From JAGOTP01 sp964598725 (GTDB taxonomy: Bacteria > Patescibacteriota > Patescibacteriia > 2-12-FULL-60-25), in contig CAZRCW010000001.1 of assembly GCA_964598725.1 (NCBI GenBank), positions 682,001 to 746,000 of the forward strand: a stretch of 64,000 nucleotides of DNA. Direction: 5' to 3'. The notes below the pieces were generated by a model that did no database searches, had not been told where the DNA came from, and saw only the letters and a list, made by a program, of their open reading frames with translations. Shown piece after piece: positions 41,865 to 49,567 of this stretch (position 1 is the first letter of the stretch; the number at the start of each line of letters is the position of its first letter). A program made the position numbers and the translations under genes.

Positions 41865-42446
41865 TTACAAACCGAGAGACAAGTTGATCGCTTGCTTTGG
41901 CTCTTCGTTTGGCAATGACAGTGTCAATGGAATCTGTTGCTTCTGTCCCTGACGATTATTGAAGGCAACATAGCCGTTCTGAAGCGCAAAGTCATACACA
42001 TCTCGCGTCACACGGACATCTTGGAGACAGTACTCGCGCAGCTTATCGATTTCTCCTTTACGCCAGTATTCGACAGCCATGAGGCCATGACCAGACTTCC
42101 CTACTCCGAGCGTTCCCTGTGCTACATCATCAAGCTTGATGCGATAGCCGAGTTGTTTTTCGATATCAACCAACAAGTCGACGGTTGGCAGTGCAGCTAA
42201 GTTGCCCGTATACGACGTCTGGAGACAGGGATAGTCGAAGCCGAACAAGTTATAGCCAATAATCCGATCGGCGCGCTCTAGGCGCGGCCAGAGCTTCGGG
42301 AGGTCTTCCTTCATGAACGCTTCAAAGGTGTCCGTTTCGTAAAAATAGACACCGACTAACGACACTTCTAATAACGCTGGGTTGTAGGCACCCACATCCT
42401 GAAAGGTATTGCGGGTTTCGATATCAAGAACGACTTCTTTTCGCAT
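41865..42446 (-). CDS. DnaQ/RNase H-like 3'-5' exonuclease
   Basis: 193 aa from the ATG at 42446 (a frame to 42467 adds seven residues). The acidic residues of the DEDD nuclease fold are in VVLDIETRN, IIGYNLFGFDYP and EYCLQDVRVTRDVY. Resembles YprB-type RNase_H_2 proteins; substrate RNA or DNA is not known. No Shine-Dalgarno; TATCCT ends 9 bases upstream. Confidence 0.78.
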   Translation of the reverse strand: MRKEVVLDIETRNTFQDVGAYNPALLEVSLVGVYFYETDTFEAFMKEDLPKLWPRLERADRIIGYNLFGFDYPCLQTSYTGNLAALPTVDLLVDIEKQLGYRIKLDDVAQGTLGVGKSGHGLMAVEYWRKGEIDKLREYCLQDVRVTRDVYDFALQNGYVAFNNRQGQKQQIPLTLSLPNEEPKQAINLSLGL

Positions 42447-42481
42447 AGTGCGGAGAGGATAGCACACGGCTTAAAGGTGGC

Positions 42482-43810
42482 CTATGTGGGCTCAACTTGA
42501 GCTCGCTCGAATTGAGGGATAAAACCAAGCTTATCGAGCAACTGAGACGAATTTGCTCCATACGTTCCAAGACATTCTAACGTAAGATGCCAATCATCCG
42601 CCTCATGCGACAGAAGGTCGATCCCAAGCTCATCTCGCAGCTGCGTCATCCATTCCAAAGCACGTTCGGTCGCATCCCGTTCCAGAAGCAATACGGTATA
42701 TCTGAGAAAGTTCGATAAAGTACCCCGCTCTTCATCGAACGGCAGATCTCCCGCTGGACTACCCAAAATTTGAAAGTAGCGGTGTTCTAACAACTCAAGG
42801 AAGGTTTCCTCTATTTGATTCAAGCGCTTCTGTATCCTAGGGAGCTCATGCTGCAACTGAACCTGTCTCTGTCGTATCGTCTCTACACGCACAGCAGAAG
42901 CTACAAATCTCTCGCCAAGCGTTCCGTCAAATACGAGATCAAAAGTTCCGGCCAGCTTACTGCCCTGCATAAAAACGAATTCCATGCGCTTCTCTTCAGG
43001 AATGACCACTCCCCCACAAGCACCTTCGCCTTCAAGTAGATGAAATTCGTTTGATGTACCGCTAGCAACTCGCTCACAAACGTCCAGCATACTCTTTACC
43101 TGTCCTAGATTGTCTGACGATACGTGCTTAGAAAGATTCTCTACGCACAAACGGGCTACTTGTCTTTGCTCAACGGTTCGCTCTTGCTCAAGCGCCCTCA
43201 ACTCTCTTCTCTTTTGTTTTAGCTCGTGCTGCTTTTCAAGAACTTCCGGATTTACCGCTGGTGGCTCGAGCAGAGCTCGATCTTCTACCTCATACTTTTG
43301 TTTCACCTTAGCCAGTTCACCTTGCAAAGAAGGGACCAATGTCACGAGACGTTCAGCAATCTCGAATAATGTTTCTAATGGCTGGCGCGTGGTAACCGCT
43401 TGTGTAAAGTCTTTTTGGATGAGTAGGATCGCTTGACCGACAGGTTCGTGAAATTGTTTGAAATGCCCTCCTTCATGCAACAACGTTCTTACTCCTCGTT
43501 CCGTTGTGAGTTCGGAAAGCGTGATTTTTTCCTCTCGCTGCTCTTCCTCATCAGGTAATTGATAGGCGTCTTTAAGAGATGGGGCTACCTCAATCGGCGT
43601 ACGCCCTGGAAAGAGCTGAAGGATATCACGAAAGGCTGATCCATTGTGATTCACGAAACGGGCAGCACCAACCTTCAACAATCCACTACGTGAAGGCGTC
43701 TCGATTGCAAAACGGAACGCACCACCTGGTAGCCGTATTTCTTGAGACAATTCTTGTTCAACCGTTGCTTCACCAACTCCTGGAGTGAACTCTTGATTCT
43801 TAAAAGACAT
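42482..43810 (-). CDS. Unknown protein with an HEGGH motif and coiled coil
   Basis: 442 aa. VRTLLHEGGHFKQFHEP at about residue 110 has the HExxH zinc-protease spacing. A coiled coil follows (about 180-225, rich in KQKRRELRALEQER), and a second near 310-345. The C-terminal 90 residues are helical. I know no family with this order; a metal-dependent hydrolase is possible but the third ligand is not identified. Core-type composition. Confidence 0.65.
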   Translation of the reverse strand: MSFKNQEFTPGVGEATVEQELSQEIRLPGGAFRFAIETPSRSGLLKVGAARFVNHNGSAFRDILQLFPGRTPIEVAPSLKDAYQLPDEEEQREEKITLSELTTERGVRTLLHEGGHFKQFHEPVGQAILLIQKDFTQAVTTRQPLETLFEIAERLVTLVPSLQGELAKVKQKYEVEDRALLEPPAVNPEVLEKQHELKQKRRELRALEQERTVEQRQVARLCVENLSKHVSSDNLGQVKSMLDVCERVASGTSNEFHLLEGEGACGGVVIPEEKRMEFVFMQGSKLAGTFDLVFDGTLGERFVASAVRVETIRQRQVQLQHELPRIQKRLNQIEETFLELLEHRYFQILGSPAGDLPFDEERGTLSNFLRYTVLLLERDATERALEWMTQLRDELGIDLLSHEADDWHLTLECLGTYGANSSQLLDKLGFIPQFERAQVEPT

Positions 43811-43855
43811 AGACTTTCTGGAGCCATTGTAAGCGCCCAGGAAGCGACCGGCAAC

Positions 43856-43887
43856 AAATCACCCCACTGGTTTAAGTGGGGTGATTT
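43856..43887. terminator. Terminator after typA
   Basis: 13-bp stem AAATCACCCCACT/AGTGGGGTGATTT with a 6-base loop; T-runs on both sides. Confidence 0.9.
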
Positions 43888-43896
43888 TTCGGTGGC

Positions 43897-45705
43897 TTAC
43901 GCGCCACTCTTCTGGTTGTCGCGCTTGCGTTCGAACTCTTTCAAGTACTGCTTGCGAATGCGGAGGGACTTTGGGGTGACCTCAAGCAGTTCGTCTTCAC
44001 CAAGGTATTCGAGCGCTTCTTCCAAGCTCATCGAACGTGGGGTGTCCAAGCCTTCGGCGACACCGTCACCCTTGGAACGCATGTTCGAGAGTTTCTTTTC
44101 TTTACAGACGTTCACAGCCAAATCTTCTGGCTTGGCGTTCTGACCGATGACCATACCTTCGTAGACATCGACACCAGGACCAATGAAGAGCTGACCACGT
44201 TCCTGAGCGGCCTGAAGACCGTAGGTGTTCGATGTACCTGTTTCGTGAACGATGAGCGAACCGTGTGGAGCACCTTCGATGGCACCGACATGTGGTTCGT
44301 AGCCCAAGAACAGTGTGTTGATGATGCCCTGACCACGCGTATCCATCATGAATTCGTTGCGGTAGCCGATGAGACCACGCGTTGGAATGACGAATTCGAG
44401 GTAGCCGGTGCCGTTCTCGATGCGCATGTCCTTCATTTCACCCTTGCGGCGGCCCATCTTTTCAATCACGGAACCGTTGACCGATTCTGGACATTCAATC
44501 GTAACTTCTTCGAATGGTTCAAGCTTCTTGCCGCCTTCTTCCTTGAAAATAACCTGTGGGCGGGACACCTGAATTTCAAAGCCTTCACGACGCATCTTTT
44601 CGATCAAAATCGACAAGTGCAATTCCCCACGACCCGAGACGATGAAGGTGCCTTCGCCGTTTCCGGTTTCAACGCGCAACGCGACGTCGTTCTGGAGTTC
44701 ACGGTCCAAGCGTTCTTTGATGTTACGTGAGGTCGAGAACTGGCCTTCGTTTCCTGCAAATGGCGAGGTGTTCACACCGAACGTCATTTTGACGGTTGGC
44801 TCTTCGATCTTGATAACTGGGAGTGCTTCTGGGCTTGTCGGGTCGGCAATCGTTTCTCCGATGTTGATGTCGGACACACCAGCGAAGGTCACGATGTCCC
44901 CTGCCTGCGCCTCCTGCACTTCCGCACGACCCATACCGACGAAGCCCATGATCGACGTGATCTTGGCTGGAGCCTGCTTGCCATCACGGTTGATCCAGAT
45001 CACGTTGCCTGGCTTGAAGGTACCGCGCACGACACGACCGATAGCCATCTTCCCTTTGTAGTTATCGTAGCTCACGTTCGCGACCGATACCTGCAATGGA
45101 CCTGTCGAGTCGTTCTTAGGCGCTGTGACTTCTTTCAAAATCGTATCGAAAATTGGCAAGACGCCGCTCATGGTTGAAAGATCTGGTTCAAGACCGGCCT
45201 TGCCGTTTTTAGCGGAAGCGTAGACGACTGGGAAATCCGTTTGCGCATCCGAAGCCCCGAGCGTCACGAACAAGTCGAAGGTCTGGTTCAAAACCCAATC
45301 TGGTCGCGCGTCTGGTTTGTCGATCTTATTGATGACCAAAATGATGCGGTGGCCGGCTTCAATCGCCTTTTTCAACACGAAACGTGTCTGTGGCATTGGA
45401 CCTTCCTTGGCGTCGACGAGGAGCAAAACGCCGTCGACCAAGCTCATGATGCGTTCGACTTCTCCCCCGAAGTCGGCGTGACCTGGAGTATCAACGATGT
45501 TGATTTTTGTACCCTTGTAAAAAACGGCAGCGTTCTTGGCCAAAATCGTAATCCCACGCTCACGCTCGAGTTCGTTCGAGTCCATGATCGTTTCCCCTTC
45601 CAAGCCACTTTCTTTGAAGGTATCGGACTGTTTCAAAAGAGCGTCGGCCAGGGTGGTCTTCCCGTGGTCAACGTGAGCGATGATGGCGATATTGCGGATA
45701 TCCAT
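43897..45705 (-). CDS. typA: Ribosome-associated GTPase TypA/BipA
   Basis: 602 aa from the ATG at 45705; a longer frame to 45789 runs through the leader hairpin. GTPase motifs AHVDHGKTTLADAL (G1), RGITI (G2), DTPGHADF (G3) and NKIDKPDA (G4), then EF-G-like domains and the TypA C-terminal domain. Translational GTPase that helps assemble ribosomes under stress. A terminator-like hairpin stands in the leader. Confidence 0.95.
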   Translation of the reverse strand: MDIRNIAIIAHVDHGKTTLADALLKQSDTFKESGLEGETIMDSNELERERGITILAKNAAVFYKGTKINIVDTPGHADFGGEVERIMSLVDGVLLLVDAKEGPMPQTRFVLKKAIEAGHRIILVINKIDKPDARPDWVLNQTFDLFVTLGASDAQTDFPVVYASAKNGKAGLEPDLSTMSGVLPIFDTILKEVTAPKNDSTGPLQVSVANVSYDNYKGKMAIGRVVRGTFKPGNVIWINRDGKQAPAKITSIMGFVGMGRAEVQEAQAGDIVTFAGVSDINIGETIADPTSPEALPVIKIEEPTVKMTFGVNTSPFAGNEGQFSTSRNIKERLDRELQNDVALRVETGNGEGTFIVSGRGELHLSILIEKMRREGFEIQVSRPQVIFKEEGGKKLEPFEEVTIECPESVNGSVIEKMGRRKGEMKDMRIENGTGYLEFVIPTRGLIGYRNEFMMDTRGQGIINTLFLGYEPHVGAIEGAPHGSLIVHETGTSNTYGLQAAQERGQLFIGPGVDVYEGMVIGQNAKPEDLAVNVCKEKKLSNMRSKGDGVAEGLDTPRSMSLEEALEYLGEDELLEVTPKSLRIRKQYLKEFERKRDNQKSGA

Positions 45706-45724
45706 AAGGAGGTGTAGGCGTAGA

Positions 45725-45748
45725 TAAAAAGAGGCACCGTTTCCGGTG
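45725..45748 (-). terminator. Terminator-like hairpin in the typA leader
   Basis: Minus strand CACCG-GAAA-CGGTG followed by CCTCTTTTT, between the promoter and the typA start. Possible attenuator. Confidence 0.55.
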
Positions 45749-45760
45749 TAACTGGGCAAG

Positions 45761-45789
45761 ACTATACACGACTTTTTTGGCTCCGTCAA
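45761..45789 (-). promoter_or_regulatory. typA promoter
   Basis: Minus strand TTGACG, 17 bases, TATAGT; predicted start about 50 bases before the ATG. Confidence 0.75.
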
Positions 45790-45819
45790 AGGAGATTGTT
45801 TGGAAAACGAAAAGGAGCC

Positions 45820-46082
45820 TGTAATAGCTGCGGGCGCACTGGGCGCTCACCCTTGGAAGGACCGGGACAATACCCGGCGCGGGCTAAAATGAAGACTCCT
45901 CGTGGGAAGCGGGGCGGATTGTGGTCCACCCCGATAAGGTACAGGCGGCGTCGAAACGCTGCCGACCAAAATCAATGTTGAATGTGCAGAATGCGTATGG
46001 GAGGGAGCGAACGGGCTCCGAGTGAGAGGGATGCCAGTGTGAACCGGCCTCTCGAGGGGGTGCGCGGTGTTACCGCTCTACC
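45820..46082 (+). ncRNA. Structured non-coding RNA candidate
   Basis: TTGTTT, 18 bases, TGTAAT (45796-45825) could drive it. GCGCAC (45834) pairs with GTGCGC (46060) as a closing stem. Inside are CCGGG-ACAATA-CCCGG, GGCGGCGT-CGAA-ACGCTGCC, GAGAGG/CCTCTC and others; GCGGT-GTT-ACCGC follows. AGG-A-CCGG (45858) could instead pair with CCGG-CCT (46044), a bulged helix like P4 of RNase P RNA, preceded by GGA as in that RNA. The other RNase P signatures are not found, so the identity is open. No protein-like frame is present. Confidence 0.4.
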
Positions 46083-46146
46083 TCAACCACACTTCTACTA
46101 CACTCCTTGTCAGAAGATACGTCAAGCGGCCATACTTGGCTCAGGT

Positions 46147-47358
46147 ATGAGCAAATTGAACTTTCCGCAAGGATTCCTCTGGGGTGCAGCCACTTCTAGC
46201 CATCAAGTAGAGGGTGGTAACGATCAAAATGACTGGTGGGAATGGGAAAAACGCACTCAACCCAGCGAAAAACAGTCCAAAAATGCCTGTAACCAATGGA
46301 ATAACTGGCCTGAAGATGTCGAGCTTATCGCTGAATTAGGCCATACTGCCACTCGCCTCTCGCTTGAATGGTCTCGTATTGAGCCAAAACCAGACGAGTT
46401 CGACCAAGCGGCTTTGGATCACTATCGCGACTTCCTCATCGCTCTCAGGGCAAAAGGCATCAAAACGGTTGTCACCCTCCACCACTTCACCAACCCACTC
46501 TGGGTTTCCGAGTTTGGAGGCTGGTCGAACTCTTGCGTCGTAAAACGTTTTAATTCCTATGCAGAACGTGTGCTTCAAGACCTCGCTCCCTACATAGACA
46601 TTCTACTTACGATCAATGAACCGGGCGTCTATGCTTTCATGTCCTACCAGATAGGTGCCTGGCCTCCCCAAGAGCATTCCCGCTCGAAGATGCTGCGTGT
46701 TCTTTGGAATATGGCCTGCGCACACCAGGCGGTCTCTTGCGTCGTAAAACGACAGTACCCCCTACTCCCAATCGGCATCGCCTACAACATGACGACCTTT
46801 GAACCGGTTCATCCAAACTGTCTCCGCGAACGCCTCGCCGCCAAGTTCCTCCACGCCTTCAACAACCTCTCGTTCTACTGGCTGAGTGGCTGGAAGAATC
46901 ACGATATTCTTGGGGTGAACTATTATTTTCATCGTCGACTGGATGCGACTGGTCGTCTTTGGCCACGGTTTCAGGATCCAAAGGAAACGAATAAACCCGT
47001 CAGCGATCTTGGCTGGGAGCTATTTCCTGAAGGACTCGGTCGCGTCGTTCGAGCGCTCCAAAAATACGGAAAACCGATTTTGATCACCGAGCACGGACTC
47101 GCCGATGCAGACGACTCACGACGACCCGCATTCCTTCAAGCGAGCTTATCCAGCTTATCGTCCGCAATGGGGGCGGGAGCACCCGTTATTGGCTATCTGC
47201 ACTGGAGCCTCATGGATAACTTTGAGTGGGCGGATGGCTTTGCGCCTCGTTTTGGATTGGTCGAAGTGGATTACGCAACACAAAAACGCACTCCCCGACC
47301 GTCTGCGCTGTCCTATAAAGACATCATTAACGCTTCTAAAACGCAAAAGAGAGCCTGA
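46147..47358 (+). CDS. GH1 family beta-glycosidase
   Basis: 403 aa from the ATG at 46147, which follows a GG-rich leader; upstream frames are non-coding. GH1 motifs: FLWGAATSSHQVEG, LTINEPGVY with the acid/base Glu, LITEHGLAD with the nucleophile Glu (TEHG in place of TENG) and HWSLMDNFEWADGFAPRFGL. Hydrolyses beta-glucosides or galactosides. It runs against the leftward arm, as if acquired. Two exact copies of the polar motif lie in it, both read as SCVVKR. Confidence 0.93.
   Translation: MSKLNFPQGFLWGAATSSHQVEGGNDQNDWWEWEKRTQPSEKQSKNACNQWNNWPEDVELIAELGHTATRLSLEWSRIEPKPDEFDQAALDHYRDFLIALRAKGIKTVVTLHHFTNPLWVSEFGGWSNSCVVKRFNSYAERVLQDLAPYIDILLTINEPGVYAFMSYQIGAWPPQEHSRSKMLRVLWNMACAHQAVSCVVKRQYPLLPIGIAYNMTTFEPVHPNCLRERLAAKFLHAFNNLSFYWLSGWKNHDILGVNYYFHRRLDATGRLWPRFQDPKETNKPVSDLGWELFPEGLGRVVRALQKYGKPILITEHGLADADDSRRPAFLQASLSSLSSAMGAGAPVIGYLHWSLMDNFEWADGFAPRFGLVEVDYATQKRTPRPSALSYKDIINASKTQKRA
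46532..46545 (-). repeat. Polar 14-base motif, copy 5
   Basis: CTTGCGTCGTAAAA in the GH1 gene. Confidence 0.8.
46736..46749 (-). repeat. Polar 14-base motif, copy 6
   Basis: CTTGCGTCGTAAAA in the GH1 gene, 204 bases from copy 5, same orientation and frame. Confidence 0.8.
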
Positions 47359-47369
47359 GCGGGCTCTCT
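47348..47369. terminator. Terminator between the GH1 and 47371 genes
   Basis: 8-bp stem AGAGAGCC/GGCTCTCT overlapping the GH1 stop, with T-runs on the minus strand for the 47371 gene. Confidence 0.8.
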
Positions 47370-47370
47370 C

Positions 47371-47667
47371 CTAAAGAAGGCATCGTATCTGTGATCCGGG
47401 GATCTCCCACTCTAGGCACTCTCCTCGACCACGTGGCACGTCCACGTAGCCGCACGCCAACCGTGCAATGCAATTCAGGAGGAACCATCCTCCGATCGCA
47501 CCGAGAAAAGCCCGCAGTCTACCTGCCTCGGGTCCGCGTCCGAAGCTGACAGGCTGGAGTGGGAGATATCCCCGGGACAGAAGTCGCGACAGGGCGCCGT
47601 GGGGGTCGGAGACGGCACTTATCGCAGACACGTTGAAGGGGGTGGAGACGAGAGCCTCAACACGCAC
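47371..47667 (-). CDS. Small hypothetical membrane protein
   Basis: 98 aa from a GTG at 47667 (a TTG at 47679 would lie at or before the predicted transcription start). One hydrophobic segment, LRAFLGAIGGWFLLNCIARLA, and three cysteines. GC-rich accessory style with its own promoter and terminator. No Shine-Dalgarno found. No family recognised. Confidence 0.5.
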   Translation of the reverse strand: MRVEALVSTPFNVSAISAVSDPHGALSRLLSRGYLPLQPVSFGRGPEAGRLRAFLGAIGGWFLLNCIARLACGYVDVPRGRGECLEWEIPGSQIRCLL

Positions 47668-47680
47668 CGTTCTGGGCAAG

Positions 47681-47709
47681 ATCTAACCGGCCTTTACGAC
47701 TTTTGTCAA
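47681..47709 (-). promoter_or_regulatory. Promoter of the 47371 gene
   Basis: Minus strand TTGACA, 17 bases, TTAGAT. Confidence 0.65.
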
Positions 47710-47733
47710 TAAAAGGATATTTTCGGAATTTGA

Positions 47734-47758
47734 AAAGGAGCCAGTAGGTGGCTCCTTT
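47734..47758. terminator. Terminator after the 47762 gene
   Basis: 10-bp stem AAAGGAGCCA/TGGCTCCTTT with loop GTAGG. Confidence 0.9.
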
Positions 47759-47761
47759 GTT

Positions 47762-48070
47762 CTAGGCGCGCTCCCGATCCGGGAACGCCTCCTGCTCGAG
47801 ACAGATGTTTCTCTCTTTGGGGTCCGTTCGGTTTGTGAACCCGTAAGAGCTCTGATCCTTCGCTTGTCGTGGTCGAGAGCGACAGCGTCGGATGACACAG
47901 CTGGTTTCTACAGCCTGTAGCGTCGGGCGATGGTAGTAGCCCCGACCAAGCTGGGAAAAAGAGCAGGAGGACGTTCCCTTCTCAAAGAGCCACGAGCCGT
48001 GAGAGGGCTGATTCCGGCCATAGAAGGGTACGCTCACGGGTACGGGGCAATTGCGGAAAACCGGAAGCAC
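47762..48070 (-). CDS. Hypothetical protein
   Basis: 102 aa from a GTG at 48070 with GAGG 6 bases upstream. Rich in Arg, Ser and Cys (SSCSFSQLGRGYY, CVIRRCRSRPRQ), no membrane segment. Compact unit: promoter with inverted repeats, gene, strong terminator 3 bases after the stop. The coding call rests on this layout and an open frame, so a structured RNA cannot be excluded. Confidence 0.5.
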   Translation of the reverse strand: MLPVFRNCPVPVSVPFYGRNQPSHGSWLFEKGTSSCSFSQLGRGYYHRPTLQAVETSCVIRRCRSRPRQAKDQSSYGFTNRTDPKERNICLEQEAFPDRERA

Positions 48071-48100
48071 TCAAGCCTCGACGTTTATTTCCTGGGCAGC

Positions 48101-48139
48101 AGTAAACCCTAGTCCCTGACCAGCGTCAAGAACTAGGGT
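48101..48139 (-). promoter_or_regulatory. Promoter flanked by an 8-bp inverted repeat
   Basis: Minus strand TTGACG, 17 bases, TTTACT (48101-48129). ACCCTAGT (48106-48113) and ACTAGGGT (48132-48139) lie on each side of the -35, like a repressor operator. Confidence 0.62.
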
Positions 48140-48157
48140 CTATGCTTCAGCAAACGC

Positions 48158-49507
48158 TTAGAGCTCCACCTTCTCGCTCAAACGTGGGGCATGGGCTTCA
48201 ATCCCCAACTCTTCCGTGAGACGCGTTGCGAGCCCCATCGCTGTGTCTTCTTCTCCATGCGTACAGAAAATGCGTTCCGGCAGACTCGAGGCGGAACGAA
48301 TCCAATTCACCAGCGTCGGTTGATCGGCATGCGCACTGTAGGCGCCGATGCTCTTGATGGCTGCACGGACCTCGATCCGCTCCCCAAGAACTTCCACCAC
48401 CTTATCGCCTGAGTAGAGTTTTCTCCCTAACGTTCCTTGCGCCTGATACCCAATAATCAAAATCGTATTCTTCGGATTGCCTAAATACCGTACAAGATGA
48501 TGGAGAATTCTCCCCCCATTCATCATACCGGCGCCCGAGATAATGATCTTTGGTGGTGGAACGAAGTTGATCTGCTTGGATTCTTCGCGTGCTTCACACA
48601 GATGGAGGCCTTCAAAATCAAACAGGTCGTCTCCATGCGTTACTTTGCGAAGCGCTTCAGGATCGTAGTACTCCGGATAGGCTCGGATCACGCGCGTTGC
48701 CTTGATCGCCATCGGACTGTCCAGATATACATCTACCTTAGGCAACTTCTTCTCCTGAACAAGTGTATTCAATTCGTAGAGCAATTGCTGTGTACGCTCA
48801 ATCGCAAAGGCAGGGATCAATAAGACTCCCTCCTGCTTTACCGTTGCGCTAATGATCTCGTGGAGTTTTTCGCTGCGGGAAGACTCGTCTTCGTGGATAC
48901 GATTGCCATAGGTGGATTCCATGACAACCGCATCCATTGATGAGAGCTGAGCGGTCGCCCGCAGGATCGGTACATTGGCGTGACCCAGATCCCCTGAGAA
49001 TGCCAACTTGGCGCCGCCCTGCTCACGAATCTCAATGAAGGCACTCCCAAAGATGTGTCCGGCTTCACGAAAACGCACCATCAAATCTCCCATTCGCACC
49101 GAGTGACTGTATTGAACGGCAACGCAACGTTTAAACACCGCTTCAACATCCTTCTCTTCATACAGCATCGGCCGGGCACTCCGACGATGGTTCTCTTCCA
49201 TGATATGAAACGCATCCTCCAACACGAGCTTCATCAAATCGATGGTCGGCGCCGTCGCATAGATCTTGCCTTTGAAGCCACCTTTCAAAAGTCGTGGCAA
49301 ACGGCCCGTGTGATCTAAGTGGGCATGCGTAATAAACACGGCGTCGATCGTTGCCGGTTGGATAAAAATCTCTTCGAAGTTACGCGCTTCGCAGAACTCG
49401 CAGCCTTGGAACATGCCACAATCAACCAAAACGCGCGCTTGCTTGGTTTCGACTAAGTAGCAAGAACCCGTCACCTCGCGCGCCGCTCCCAAAAATGTAA
49501 GGTACAT
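48158..49507 (-). CDS. Metallo-beta-lactamase/beta-CASP RNA nuclease
   Basis: About 449 aa from the ATG at 49507. HAHLDHTGRLP (HxHxDH), GHIFGSAFIEI and SGDLGH supply the metal site; the beta-CASP insert and its motifs (GAGMMNGGRILHHL, then YSAHADQPTL with the final His) are complete. CPSF73/YSH1-like or RNase J-like enzymes of this group cut or trim RNA. TATACT ends about 12 bases upstream. Confidence 0.88.
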   Translation of the reverse strand: MYLTFLGAAREVTGSCYLVETKQARVLVDCGMFQGCEFCEARNFEEIFIQPATIDAVFITHAHLDHTGRLPRLLKGGFKGKIYATAPTIDLMKLVLEDAFHIMEENHRRSARPMLYEEKDVEAVFKRCVAVQYSHSVRMGDLMVRFREAGHIFGSAFIEIREQGGAKLAFSGDLGHANVPILRATAQLSSMDAVVMESTYGNRIHEDESSRSEKLHEIISATVKQEGVLLIPAFAIERTQQLLYELNTLVQEKKLPKVDVYLDSPMAIKATRVIRAYPEYYDPEALRKVTHGDDLFDFEGLHLCEAREESKQINFVPPPKIIISGAGMMNGGRILHHLVRYLGNPKNTILIIGYQAQGTLGRKLYSGDKVVEVLGERIEVRAAIKSIGAYSAHADQPTLVNWIRSASSLPERIFCTHGEEDTAMGLATRLTEELGIEAHAPRLSEKVEL

Positions 49508-49567
49508 ACAACTAGGCAGAGTATAGCAGGTACGCGAAGAAGCATCGACCACCCTGTGCGAACATGC

